DNA of 64,000 nt from Bacteriovoracaceae bacterium (lineage in GTDB: Bacteria; Bdellovibrionota; Bacteriovoracia; Bacteriovoracales; Bacteriovoracaceae). The notes beneath the pieces were generated by a model, which had not been told where the DNA came from, made no database searches, and worked only from the letters and a program-made list of their open reading frames with translations. Below, one piece after another: positions 28,002 to 36,745 of this stretch (the stretch's first letter is position 1; each line of letters opens with the position of its first letter). The stretch covers positions 1-64,000 of the forward strand of contig JABIHA010000028.1 of NCBI GenBank assembly GCA_018649885.1. Reading direction: 5' to 3'. A program made the position numbers and the translations under genes.

Positions 28002-29042
28002 ATGAAATACGTTCCTACCATGGTATTTTTAATTCTATTTTCTATGACTGCTATGGGCACTGAGTATACATATTGTAAGGTAAATCTTCTTGATGGAGCT
28101 ACAATGGATTTAAAACTCGACTTTAAAAGACCTGCAGTAGCGCAGAGTGTACCCGCACTTGTGTTTATTCATGGAGGGGGACTTGTAAGAGGAAGCAGGC
28201 TTACATATTTAAATGAATTAGATCGGGCAAATGCCATGGGTTTTGCTGCTCTTACTATTGATTACAGGTTAACCATAAAGGCAGAGGACGAAACAGTTGA
28301 AAACGATCAGCCGAATGATGAATACTATCAAGTTGGTGCTAAGGCACCTGCTGGAATGAGAGATGTTCAATGTGCTATCAAATGGCTTAAGTCAAATGCA
28401 CTCTCACTTGGAATTGATCCAAGTAGAATTGGAATACAAGGTCACTCAGCAGGAGGCTATCTGGCATTAATGCTAGCGACAGCAAGTGCCGCCCCGATCT
28501 TTAATTTTACACCAATGCATCAAATTCAGTTTGTAGATGGCAATCTTGCTCAAATGGAAGTGCATAATACTTCTGTTCAAGCGGTCTCCCACTTTGCTGG
28601 TCCTAATAATATCGCCAATTGGCAAAACACAGAAGAGTTCCATCCTGCCGTCGTTGAAATGATGGAAAATTTATTTTTTACACTAAGTCTAGAGGATATC
28701 CCAAGTCACCCAATGGCCATTAGAATAAGTCCTTTCTATCATCTGAGTACATTTGTTCCGCCAATTTTGGCCTTTCATGGTAGAAGTGATGACCTGGTAC
28801 CTTGGCAACAAACTGAATCTTTTCACAATCAAAATACTCAAAGTTTTGGAAATACCCAAACGACTTATTTTATTGAAGGCGAAGAACACATGTATACTGA
28901 TATGGTTCTTTGCTGGATGATGGATAAAGTCTACGAGCATTTCGACAAGGTATTATTACAAAATGAAAGTGCCAGCTTGAATAGCTCAATAATTGATTTC
29001 GCTCCCTCTTATGTGAATCTAGGTCGTTGCAACTCAATTTAA
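28002..29042 (+). CDS. Exported alpha/beta hydrolase (BD-FAE/HSL-like esterase)
   Basis: 346 aa from ATG 28002 (AGGGGACCT upstream). Signal peptide ending TAMGT. Oxyanion-hole motif HGGG at 57-60, nucleophile elbow GHSAGG with S149, acid in HGRSDDLVP (D263 or D264) and His in EGEEHMYTD (H296). This is the layout of feruloyl-esterase-like and hormone-sensitive-lipase-like carboxylesterases. Acts outside the cytoplasm; ester substrate unknown. Confidence 0.8.
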   Translation: MKYVPTMVFLILFSMTAMGTEYTYCKVNLLDGATMDLKLDFKRPAVAQSVPALVFIHGGGLVRGSRLTYLNELDRANAMGFAALTIDYRLTIKAEDETVENDQPNDEYYQVGAKAPAGMRDVQCAIKWLKSNALSLGIDPSRIGIQGHSAGGYLALMLATASAAPIFNFTPMHQIQFVDGNLAQMEVHNTSVQAVSHFAGPNNIANWQNTEEFHPAVVEMMENLFFTLSLEDIPSHPMAIRISPFYHLSTFVPPILAFHGRSDDLVPWQQTESFHNQNTQSFGNTQTTYFIEGEEHMYTDMVLCWMMDKVYEHFDKVLLQNESASLNSSIIDFAPSYVNLGRCNSI

Positions 29043-29055
29043 TATTTCCTTACTC

Positions 29056-29262
29056 TTAAATTTCCCAATAAGTAAGTGAATCAAGAGTGATAAAAGATTC
29101 AAGCTTTCCTTGCGGAGAAAAAATGCGCACATTGTATTTTGCCTTATAGCCTGAAGCTTGCTCAGAACGACCATCTTCATCAGTTACGATTTCACATGTA
29201 ATATTAAAAGTTTCTTCACCAGAAGTTGTTGTTTTACAGTGGGTAAGTCTTAACCATATTCT
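29056..29262 (-). pseudogene. Remnant: C-terminal end of a lost gene
   Basis: On the minus strand an open frame of 68 codons ends at TAA 29056-29058 and reads like a real protein (TSGEETFNITCEIV, then EQASGYKAKYNVRIFSPQG and LDSLTYWEI). It has no ATG, GTG or TTG start and its upstream side ends in stop codons and unrelated sequence. I read it as the 3' end of a secreted protein gene whose front was deleted. The final TYWEI resembles the end of the secreted protein at 18365-18913 (TYWESV), a weak hint of relation. Confidence 0.45.
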
Positions 29263-29342
29263 TTATTGTTAATTCAAATTTTTCAGATAAGTACAGCTTG
29301 CTGATACTCACAAATAAGGCCCAATATACCGAGTATGTAGGT

Positions 29343-30308
29343 ATGAGGATTTTTAAAGTTATTTTATTTAGTCTTTTGGTATTTAGCACATATTCCTCGT
29401 GGGCAGAAATTTGTGTTGGGGAAGATGCATCGTACACGAGTTTTGGAAATACAACTGTAACTTGGTATTTGAATCCTACAACAAAAGTATGTGTAACCAG
29501 AATTATGGTCAAGAGTCCAGAGGGTTATAGTCGTGAAATACTCTTTGACGAGCGAGGTTATTTTTCAACAATTGATAAAGATAGTACCTTCGAAACCACA
29601 AGGTCTCCTGAAAAAAAATCTTGGGCAGTATGGCCTGCTCTCAAAAGACAGTCAGTGGTCTTTTTGGAGGACCAGAATCTTTTAGAGGTTACACTCGCTT
29701 CTGGTCATGTCATTTACTGGGATACAATCAAAGCTGAAATTGATGATACAAAAACAAAAGATTTAAAGATTAAATACAATGGCACTTCAGCTCCAATGAC
29801 TATGGATATTAAAGAAAAAACTGGTACTCTCATAGATTTTGGTCGAATCGTTGGATATAAAGATCCTATGTTAAACTGGAGACGAAATATCACTCTCACT
29901 ACCGCTGAGGGAAGTAGTTGTAGTGTCCCTCACTCAAAGTTATTTTACCGATTTGCCAGATGTAAGTGGATCCCCAAATGTGAGTGTCCTGAAGGTGAGG
30001 ATTCATTCTACTTTACTTGTCACACAGACAATCCAAGGATAACCGAGCTAGATTTCATTACTCCGCGCTTAGAAGATATAACCCCTACAAGTACACAACT
30101 GCTATTAAACAAGCTTTGTCCAAATGCTGACTTTAGCTCTTCTAATGAGATGATAAGAAACCACCTAATAAGTGAATTGACACGGGCAGGGGAAGATAGA
30201 CCTCCTCAAAGCGATGGTGATCGTGCTGAAAGAGATCCCGGAAAAGATGTTTCAGTTCCCACAGGTGACCAAGGAGTTGTTCCATCTCCAGACGTACGGC
30301 CTGAATAG
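29343..30308 (+). CDS. Secreted protein with Pro/Asp-rich tail, unknown
   Basis: 321 aa from ATG 29343; an upstream TTG at 29298 would add 15 residues before the signal peptide (MRIFKVILFSLLVFSTYSSWAE). Central region beta-rich; Cys cluster CKWIPKCECPEGEDSFYFTC at about residues 218-237. The last 40 residues are low-complexity and charged (GDRAERDPGKDVSVPTGD), likely disordered. No recognised domain. The ribosome site is weak. Confidence 0.6.
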   Translation: MRIFKVILFSLLVFSTYSSWAEICVGEDASYTSFGNTTVTWYLNPTTKVCVTRIMVKSPEGYSREILFDERGYFSTIDKDSTFETTRSPEKKSWAVWPALKRQSVVFLEDQNLLEVTLASGHVIYWDTIKAEIDDTKTKDLKIKYNGTSAPMTMDIKEKTGTLIDFGRIVGYKDPMLNWRRNITLTTAEGSSCSVPHSKLFYRFARCKWIPKCECPEGEDSFYFTCHTDNPRITELDFITPRLEDITPTSTQLLLNKLCPNADFSSSNEMIRNHLISELTRAGEDRPPQSDGDRAERDPGKDVSVPTGDQGVVPSPDVRPE

Positions 30309-30377
30309 GCCCTAAAAAGAGAAAAGCCGCGAATTAAGCGACCTTTCATTTTATGTATTGGTAATTATAGTATTATT

Positions 30378-30785
30378 TTAGTCTTCATATTCTTCATCAT
30401 CGTAATCTTCTTCTCCTGCACTATCACACTTAAAATCAGCGTATTTTTTTGTAAGTCTTGCACATCTTCTACCATCTGGTTTCTTCTCACAAGACTTATC
30501 CATTTTTTTTGCGATTCTATCACATTTCTTACCTAACTTGCCTTTTGATGCTTTTCTATCAGAACGCCTTCCTCTTCTATTTGTTTTCTTAGCGGCCCGG
30601 TAGTCTTTTCTAGATCCACCATCTTCGCATAGAACTTGATACTTTGAAGTCAATTTTTGACATCTTCTACTATCAGGCTTTTTTCCACACCTTTTATCTC
30701 TTTTTTTTAAAATTCTGTCACAGTTTGCTGAAAACGCCGGCAAACTTAAAAGAAGACATGCACTCAGTATCAATAAAATTCTCAT
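30378..30785 (-). CDS. Secreted twin-module Cys-rich basic protein with acidic tail
   Basis: 135 aa with signal peptide MRILLILSACLLLSLPAFSA and ribosome site AGGAAA. Two related four-Cys modules, CDRILKKRDKRC-x8-C-x10-C (about 22-53) and CDRIAKKMDKSC-x8-C-x11-C (about 89-121), both containing KKPDxRRC and LTxKY. They flank a basic linker (KKTNRRGRRSDRKASKGK) and are followed by an acidic tail (GEEDYDDEEYED). Same design idea as the gene at 26101-26676, with unrelated modules. Basic linker and acidic tail suggest charge-driven binding. Unknown family. Confidence 0.6.
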   Translation of the reverse strand: MRILLILSACLLLSLPAFSANCDRILKKRDKRCGKKPDSRRCQKLTSKYQVLCEDGGSRKDYRAAKKTNRRGRRSDRKASKGKLGKKCDRIAKKMDKSCEKKPDGRRCARLTKKYADFKCDSAGEEDYDDEEYED

Positions 30786-31198
30786 TTTCCTCTCCCGTTT
30801 ATCTGATAGTAATTCTCATACTCTTATCGACAAAAAATTAAACAAAACAATTATTTATTCAAGAAAATAACACTAAACTTTGGTTGCTCTTATACAATTT
30901 ACCAACAACTGGAAATGACAAAAATATTCTATATAATTTATTGATATTTGATTCTCAGAAAGTGGGCAAGCACAACAGCTTTAAACATATTCAATTTATC
31001 GGACCTAGTAGAGGGGGGATGAATGTCAAACTTGCAAAGCGTTAAATACATTTTAATTCAAGTGTTCAATTAATTGTTTGCTAATTTCATGTCAAAAATA
31101 CACACTTTTCGCGCGTGAATCAAAGATTACTTATAAAATTGACGAGCTGAAATTTCATTGTTAGCCATGGCACAATCGACATTTTTTTTGGAGTTAAA
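30786..31198. other. 413-bp gap without a clear gene
   Basis: AT-rich intergenic stretch between two divergent genes, expected to hold both promoters. A GAGGGGGG ribosome-like site near 31011-31018 precedes two tiny frames (8 and 16 codons) starting at 31020 and 31024; they might be a leader peptide but nothing confirms this. Confidence 0.3.
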
Positions 31199-32188
31199 AT
31201 GAAAACAACTTTATTATTTCTAGTATCACTTTTCTCGCTAGCCGCTTTCAGCGCAAGTGCACCATCTTATACAGTAAAATCTTCTGAAATTTTAGGTAAA
31301 TATACCTTAACTAATGAAAACGATTATTTTTCTAAAGGAGATTCATTAGAGGTTAAATTTATTCAAAATGAAGATTCACTTGAAGAAAACAAATTGGTTG
31401 TCTACTTTTTAGATGCCTTTGATTACCCAGTGGATGTTTTTGAAGATAGTGGATCTCTTCAGATTGATGATTTTCAATATGGTGAGTGTGATGATCCTGG
31501 ATGTGGTTATATCTCAGGGATCAGTGGTAAAATAACTTCCACAAAAGTAGGGGATAGCTACGTTCCTTCTGTTCAAATGACACTTACCTACACTTACGAT
31601 TATCCTGAATATGAAGGAGATAGAGAAGGAGACGTAGAAGTTAATCTCGAATTTGTTTTCTCTGAAAAAATTGAAGATACAACTCCTCTTGCCAGACAGG
31701 TTGAACTCGACAGTAGACTTACGGAAATCATCAAAGCTGGAAAATTGGCAGATATGATGAAAGGCTCATCCACAGATTTTTTAAAAGTTAGAAGGACCAC
31801 TAGAATGCGTTTTAAAAAAGGTGTTACTCCAAAAGTTGGTGAAGCTAGTTTTAAAAAAGTATTTGAAAACTCAGGCAACTGGGTAAAACTTGAAAAAGAA
31901 GATATTCAAACTCTTGTATTTGAAAATGCAAAATACCACCTAAAAGTTTTTAAAGTTAACGCTAAGCTTAAAGGAAACTTAGAAAGTAAAGAAATTCAAG
32001 ATAAAGCCGTGGCCTATGAAGAGTATCTTTTTGACCTGGCCAGCTACCTTCATAGTGATGATCGCTTGGAGATTTATATGACAAAACCCTATCGTGAACT
32101 GTCAAAATCCTCAATGAGTATGTTCTCTATTTACTTGGTGCATCCTATATACAGATCAGTGACAACTCTAGATTTTGATAATCAATAA
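31199..32188 (+). CDS. Secreted protein, unknown
   Basis: 329 aa with signal peptide MKTTLLFLVSLFSLAAFSASA and ribosome site TTTGGAG. The N-terminal 150 residues are acidic and beta-rich, with one Cys pair in YGECDDPGCGYI. The rest is mixed helix and strand, Lys-rich. No known domain. Single gene; the end is close to the convergent LysR gene. Confidence 0.6.
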   Translation: MKTTLLFLVSLFSLAAFSASAPSYTVKSSEILGKYTLTNENDYFSKGDSLEVKFIQNEDSLEENKLVVYFLDAFDYPVDVFEDSGSLQIDDFQYGECDDPGCGYISGISGKITSTKVGDSYVPSVQMTLTYTYDYPEYEGDREGDVEVNLEFVFSEKIEDTTPLARQVELDSRLTEIIKAGKLADMMKGSSTDFLKVRRTTRMRFKKGVTPKVGEASFKKVFENSGNWVKLEKEDIQTLVFENAKYHLKVFKVNAKLKGNLESKEIQDKAVAYEEYLFDLASYLHSDDRLEIYMTKPYRELSKSSMSMFSIYLVHPIYRSVTTLDFDNQ

Positions 32189-32241
32189 TTTACGGCCTAA
32201 TATTTAATAATAAACCAGGGTCACAATTTTAGTGGCCATTT

Positions 32242-33111
32242 TTATTTTGTTATTAGTTCAACTAATTTTAGTACCGTTTTATCGACCTTGTTTTTTTGAA
32301 GCATGTAAAGGCCATGGTGTTTTTTGATCAGAGCAAAAGGGATTTTATCTAATATGACTATATTTTTATTGTTAGGGGTAGCATCAAGGAATGATTTTGC
32401 TATAAATGCAGCGCCAATTCCCTGTTTGATAAGGTTTAGCTGTAGGTTGATATCATTTATTTCCCACACTGTTTTGAAGTAATCTCTAATTTTTTTTCTT
32501 GAAGGTCTCTGGTCGGGACTGTCTAAATAAGATGATAAAAGTGGTGTTTCTTTTAAAAACTGCAGGGGACTGTGTTTGTAAGTCTTATAGTTGGGATTAT
32601 TCTTACCAGTTACGAGGCAAGATTGTTCTGTTAATAATTTTATGGCGTGAAGTCCTTCCATCTTTTTTTGAAATGGTCCAATCCCCACAAGAAATTGCTC
32701 ACTCTTAATTGCTTGAATGATTTCTCTAGCTGGCATCCGTTTGATTTTTATATTGGCCTCAGGAAGAAGCTTGTTAAATCCAGCTACGATTTTTGGACAA
32801 TAGTAATTTGCTGCCAAGTGATCAACAGCAATACTTAGAGTTTGGAGGTGACCGTCTTTTAATCTGTGAAGCTGGTTTTTAAAATTAGTTTCACTTTCAA
32901 GGACATATCTTGCGTGCTTAAGCAGTTCAGTGCCTATTGGAGTCGGTTTGATAGGAGTAGTGCGTTCTAATAGCTTTTCACCCAGTTTTCTTTCCAGGTT
33001 AGACAGAGATTGGCTTATAGCTGGTTGGGAAAGGCCAAGCTGAGTCGCTGCCAGCTTGAATCCACCAGTGTCTACAATAGATGTTAATACTCTTAGTTCC
33101 TGAATTTCCAT
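32242..33111 (-). CDS. LysR-family transcription regulator
   Basis: 289 aa from ATG 33111 (GTG 33114 in the same frame, nine bases after AAGGA, is equally possible). N-terminal LTTR helix-turn-helix: FKLAATQLGLSQPAISQSLSNLERKLGEKLLER, followed by the linker helix and a co-inducer domain (LSIAVDHLAANYYCPKIVAGF). Divergent from a citrate synthase gene with 103 bp between, so it most likely controls that gene. This parallels CcpC, the LysR regulator of citrate synthase and aconitase in Bacillus, where citrate is the effector; effector here is inference. Confidence 0.85.
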   Translation of the reverse strand: MEIQELRVLTSIVDTGGFKLAATQLGLSQPAISQSLSNLERKLGEKLLERTTPIKPTPIGTELLKHARYVLESETNFKNQLHRLKDGHLQTLSIAVDHLAANYYCPKIVAGFNKLLPEANIKIKRMPAREIIQAIKSEQFLVGIGPFQKKMEGLHAIKLLTEQSCLVTGKNNPNYKTYKHSPLQFLKETPLLSSYLDSPDQRPSRKKIRDYFKTVWEINDINLQLNLIKQGIGAAFIAKSFLDATPNNKNIVILDKIPFALIKKHHGLYMLQKNKVDKTVLKLVELITK

Positions 33112-33139
33112 CACTATAAGCAATCCTTATAAATATATA

Positions 33140-33160
33140 ATAAATATCGACTTTATTTAT
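33140..33160. promoter_or_regulatory. Probable LysR operator between LysR and citrate synthase
   Basis: Inverted repeat ATAAATA (33140-33146), 7-base spacer, TATTTAT (33154-33160), in the 103-bp divergent intergenic region. LTTR sites are usually AT-rich dyads of the T-N11-A type, which this fits. AT richness of the genome makes chance possible. Confidence 0.4.
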
Positions 33161-33214
33161 ATAGCATATTGATGGATTATTTGAAAGAGATAACCGGAAG
33201 CCGAGGAGAATCGT

Positions 33215-34327
33215 GTGAAACAAGACCAACAAGTGATTTACAAGGGACTAGAAGGCATTTACGTCGATACTACTGCCATCTCTCAAATTGATGGGGAGCT
33301 CGGACTTTTAAGTTATAGAGGAATTCCCATAGAAGAATTGGTGGGCCTTGATTTTGCTACTGTCTGCTTTCTTGTACTATTTGGGCGCAGGCCTTGTGTT
33401 AATGAAAGGGAAGAGCTTGAAACATTTCTGCTAGGTAATTCTCATACCACAAAAAAAGAAGAGGCCATTTTAGGTTCAATTCCAGAGGGTCTACATCCTA
33501 TGAAGGTTCTTCAAGGGATGATTCCATTGATTGATTTAGAAAATGAAAACAACTTAAAAGGGGCCTACTCTGAAGAGCTTAGAAATGGTCTTATGGTAGC
33601 AGCGAAGCTTCCAGCAATCTTGGCGGCATTCCACAGGATTCGTATTGGTGAAAAAGTGTTATCTATTAAAAAAGGTCTTTCATTCAATGCTAATTTCTTG
33701 TACCGCTTTACTGGAAAACTTCCCACAGATTTAGAAACCAAAACTCTCGATACAGCTCAAATTCTTCAAATGGAACACGGGTTTAATGCCAGTACATACT
33801 CTGCAAGGGTCACCGCCAGTACGCTGGCACCTGTAGAGGTTGCACTTTCAGCAGCAATTGGAACACTCTACGGAAAGCTTCACGGAAGAGCTGATCAAGC
33901 GGCACTGGAAATGGCGATGGAAATTGGCAGGGTTGAGGATGTTGAAAACTTTATTTTAAGTGCCCTTGATTCAAAGAAAAAAATTATGGGCATGGGACAC
34001 AGAGTTTACAAGGTTGTGGATCCAAGGGCCAAAATATTAAGGCCCATGGCAGAGGCACTATGTGCGGGAACACCTTTTGAGGGGAACTTCCGCGTTTTGG
34101 AAAAGATCGAAGAAGTAATGGGGACAGAGATGCTGAAAAAAGGAAAACACATAAAAGCAAATGTAGAGTTTTATAAAGGGCCGGTATTTTATGCACTAGG
34201 GATTCCTACCCAATATTTCACATCACTCTTTGCTATGTCCCGAACGTTTGGATATTTGGCGCATATTTTAGAAAGTAGAAAAGATAACAAATTGATTCGG
34301 CCTAAAGCATTTTATGTGGGCAATTAG
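33215..34327 (+). CDS. Citrate synthase family enzyme (Glu at the catalytic Asp position)
   Basis: 370 aa from GTG 33215 with GAGGAGAAT ribosome site. Full type I-like citrate/2-methylcitrate synthase: His motif EHGFNASTYSARV, GKLHGRAD (H223), GMGHRVYKVVDPRAK (H262), and C-terminal NKLIRPKAFYVG. Catalyses condensation of oxaloacetate and acetyl-CoA (or propionyl-CoA). Odd point: the third catalytic residue, Asp in the family motif NVDFY, is Glu here (NVEFY, E318). Size and His positions match archaeal and Gram-positive-type enzymes, so the alignment is firm. Whether it is the main citrate synthase or methylcitrate synthase cannot be told. Likely controlled by the divergent LysR. Confidence 0.9.
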   Translation: MKQDQQVIYKGLEGIYVDTTAISQIDGELGLLSYRGIPIEELVGLDFATVCFLVLFGRRPCVNEREELETFLLGNSHTTKKEEAILGSIPEGLHPMKVLQGMIPLIDLENENNLKGAYSEELRNGLMVAAKLPAILAAFHRIRIGEKVLSIKKGLSFNANFLYRFTGKLPTDLETKTLDTAQILQMEHGFNASTYSARVTASTLAPVEVALSAAIGTLYGKLHGRADQAALEMAMEIGRVEDVENFILSALDSKKKIMGMGHRVYKVVDPRAKILRPMAEALCAGTPFEGNFRVLEKIEEVMGTEMLKKGKHIKANVEFYKGPVFYALGIPTQYFTSLFAMSRTFGYLAHILESRKDNKLIRPKAFYVGN

Positions 34328-34387
34328 AATATTTGCCTAGAAGCTTTTGGAGCACACTACTCTTTTTTTTAGCCTATTCACATAGCA

Positions 34388-34431
34388 GCAGGCGGAAGAC
34401 AGGCTTGGGCCTTGCCTGCCGTTCTTCGCGA
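34388..34431 (+). terminator. Possible hairpin after citrate synthase
   Basis: CAGGC and GCCTG flank a nine-base loop (near 34399-34417), with partial outer pairing GGAAGA/TTCTTC. GC-rich against the AT-rich background and 60 bp after the stop codon. Not followed by a U-run, so only tentative. Confidence 0.3.
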
Positions 34432-34515
34432 CAAGTCATCCATCTTCATTAAGTTGACATTAAGAGTCCATAAATGATTCCATACTTAGAGTATTTTCTA
34501 TCAGATGGAGCTTTT

Positions 34516-36276
34516 ATGAAAATCACTCTAGTCCTGTCCCTATTTATATTCTTTTCTTTATCAGCTCATAGTCTTGAAATTTTGAATTTACAACTTTCAG
34601 GATCTAGAACATGCGCTCTTGTAAAAGGCACAGATGGAAATCGCCTAGAATGTTTTGGCCTTTCCAAAGGTGATTTTACACCACCGATAAAAAACCTAAC
34701 AAATATATCTGTTGGTGGTGATCATATGTGTTCCATTATTTCTTCAAAGCTTCGCTGTTGGGGCAATGCCATGGATATTAGTCTAGATGTAGACAGTCCG
34801 AGGGCCCTAAGCTCTTCCAAATCCGTCAGTTGTTTATCAAGTGGTGGAGTCCTAGAGTGTGTTGGACCTAGTAAATTTGCAAAATTAACACCTCCTAAAG
34901 TTGACGAAGTGATTAAGATATCTCTTTCTCCGATCCATGGATGTTTATTAAATGACAAAATAGAAGGACCAAATGAAGTATTGTGCTGGGGAGACAATCG
35001 CTTTGGTAAAGTTGATGTTCCCCTTTATATCAAAAATCCTGTGGATGTAGTAGTAGGTGCAAGCTTTAGCTGCGTTATTGATCAGTATCAAAAAGAAAAA
35101 AGAAGAGTCGTTTGTTGGGGGAGAGGCAAGGATGGCGAATTAGCTATTCCTAGCGGAAAGTTAAACTTTCCTCTGAGATTATCAGCAGGGAAATCACATC
35201 TTTGTGTTCTCGATCAAATAAACCATTGGCAGGAAACTCAGTTATTTTGCTGGGGAAAAAATACTATGGGACAAATTGATGTGCCTAGTTTAAAAAATCC
35301 ACTTTTTATTTCATCTGGAGCAAACCACAGTTGTGCATACTATGATGAGAGTAAAGAGCTTGCCTGCTTTGGATCTAATTACAGTGGTGAGGGAGATATT
35401 CTGCCCTTACATGCAAAATCTACTCTAAGTAAATCCTTACTGGTGGTAAAAAAAGAGCTTGGATTAAATAAGTCTTCGGTGAGCGGGGTTCTTAGCACGG
35501 GTTTTTACCATTCATGTGTTATTGATAAAGTGGGAGTAAAATGCTGGGGATCAAATTCATTTGGGCAAACAGAAGTTCCTAAACTGCGTAGGCCCACTTA
35601 TGTAACGGCGGGTGGTCATCATACATGTGCTCTAGATAGCAGTGGTGTTAAATGTTGGGGGAAAAATAATTTTGGCCAAACCGATGTACCGAAACTGAAC
35701 GGACCGATTCAGGTTTTGGCGGGGGCAAAACACACTTGCGCTCTAGACCAGGACGGAGTTAAGTGTTGGGGTAGCAATACCGATTATCAATTAAAAATAC
35801 CTGTACTAGACAAACCCATATGGATATCGAGAGGCTACTATCATAATTGTGCTAGAGATAAAGAGGGGGTAAAATGCTGGGGAAAATTTGGACGCTATAA
35901 TGGATATGTAGTACCTCCCGTTTTGAAAAATACGACACAAATGGCCGGCAGTGATCAACATGTTTGTGCCATCGACTCAGGAGTCGTTAAATGTTGGGGA
36001 GTCGCAAAGTATGGTGCAACTATTGTCCCGAGACTTACCGCACCTACTCAAATTGCAACGGGTGAAAGACATATCTGTGCTATCGAAAATAAGACAAAAG
36101 CAAATTGTTGGGGAACAAATAAACACGGTCAATTAAATCCTCCCACTTTTAATAAAATAAAAGTGATGGACGCTTTTGCCCTTCATAGCTGTGCACTAGA
36201 TGCTGATGGTGTTAAGTGTTGGGGATGGAATAAATATGGTCAAAATGATGTGCCAAAGTCTTTAGTTCTTAGATAG
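34516..36276 (+). CDS. Second secreted RCC1-repeat protein
   Basis: 586 aa from ATG 34516 (TGGAG upstream); an ATG at 34474 would add 14 residues before the signal peptide MKITLVLSLFIFFSLSAHS. Repeats with HTCALDxxGVKCWGxNxxGQTDVP run through most of the protein; in the C-terminal half the period is about 37 aa, much shorter than the 59 aa of the paralogue at 9416-11638. The N-terminal half matches that paralogue's degenerate part (CWGDNRFGKVDVP, CVIDQYQKEKRRVVCWG). Each blade has a Cys pair. Likely seven or more propeller blades; binding role unknown. Confidence 0.8.
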   Translation: MKITLVLSLFIFFSLSAHSLEILNLQLSGSRTCALVKGTDGNRLECFGLSKGDFTPPIKNLTNISVGGDHMCSIISSKLRCWGNAMDISLDVDSPRALSSSKSVSCLSSGGVLECVGPSKFAKLTPPKVDEVIKISLSPIHGCLLNDKIEGPNEVLCWGDNRFGKVDVPLYIKNPVDVVVGASFSCVIDQYQKEKRRVVCWGRGKDGELAIPSGKLNFPLRLSAGKSHLCVLDQINHWQETQLFCWGKNTMGQIDVPSLKNPLFISSGANHSCAYYDESKELACFGSNYSGEGDILPLHAKSTLSKSLLVVKKELGLNKSSVSGVLSTGFYHSCVIDKVGVKCWGSNSFGQTEVPKLRRPTYVTAGGHHTCALDSSGVKCWGKNNFGQTDVPKLNGPIQVLAGAKHTCALDQDGVKCWGSNTDYQLKIPVLDKPIWISRGYYHNCARDKEGVKCWGKFGRYNGYVVPPVLKNTTQMAGSDQHVCAIDSGVVKCWGVAKYGATIVPRLTAPTQIATGERHICAIENKTKANCWGTNKHGQLNPPTFNKIKVMDAFALHSCALDADGVKCWGWNKYGQNDVPKSLVLR

Positions 36277-36285
36277 GTGAAAGAA

Positions 36286-36311
36286 AGAAGACTTAAGAGC
36301 TTAAGCCTTCT
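36286..36311 (+). terminator. Intrinsic terminator of the RCC1 gene
   Basis: AGAAGACTTAAG pairs with CTTAAGCCTTCT (12 positions, one mismatch) and is followed by ATCTTTTC. Ten bases after the stop codon of the RCC1 gene. Confidence 0.6.
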
Positions 36312-36745
36312 ATCTTTTCGACTGGAATCGGACTGGCAAATAAATGAAATAAAGTAGAAATGTGGGGGGCCTACTTAAACAAGAATATTTTTTTGTTCTA
36401 GAGTTAGTATACTTTGAAATAGAAAATGATCCTTTATTCTCCTCTACACTTGTAATATTTCTCTATCCATATTTAAAGAGAGCTGATTCACCGTTCGATA
36501 CGGCACATGGTTTTTGGCCTTTAAATCGCATCAGAGTGTCCAAGAATTTTGCACTATTTTAATTATCGCCTAAATGTGAAACCACATTGGAGTTTTTTCA
36601 CACTGTGGACATCAAAACTGCCTTTATTGATACAATTAAATTGAATAAATCTAACTAAAGGGTGTTACAAGGAAGGGTTTTAGTCTATTGGCGCTTTGTC
36701 TCCAATACTCTTGGAACTTTATTCTTATTAACATAGAATTGAATT
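36312..36745. other. 434-bp gap without a clear gene
   Basis: AT-rich sequence between the RCC1 terminator and the XRE-type regulator. A 66-codon plus-strand frame (36362-36562) begins at GTG without a ribosome site and has no protein-like character. I see no repeat or strong palindrome. Confidence 0.35.

Noticed and set aside
36362-36562. 66-codon plus-strand frame in the gap after the RCC1 gene
   Set aside because: No ribosome site, GTG start, no protein character.
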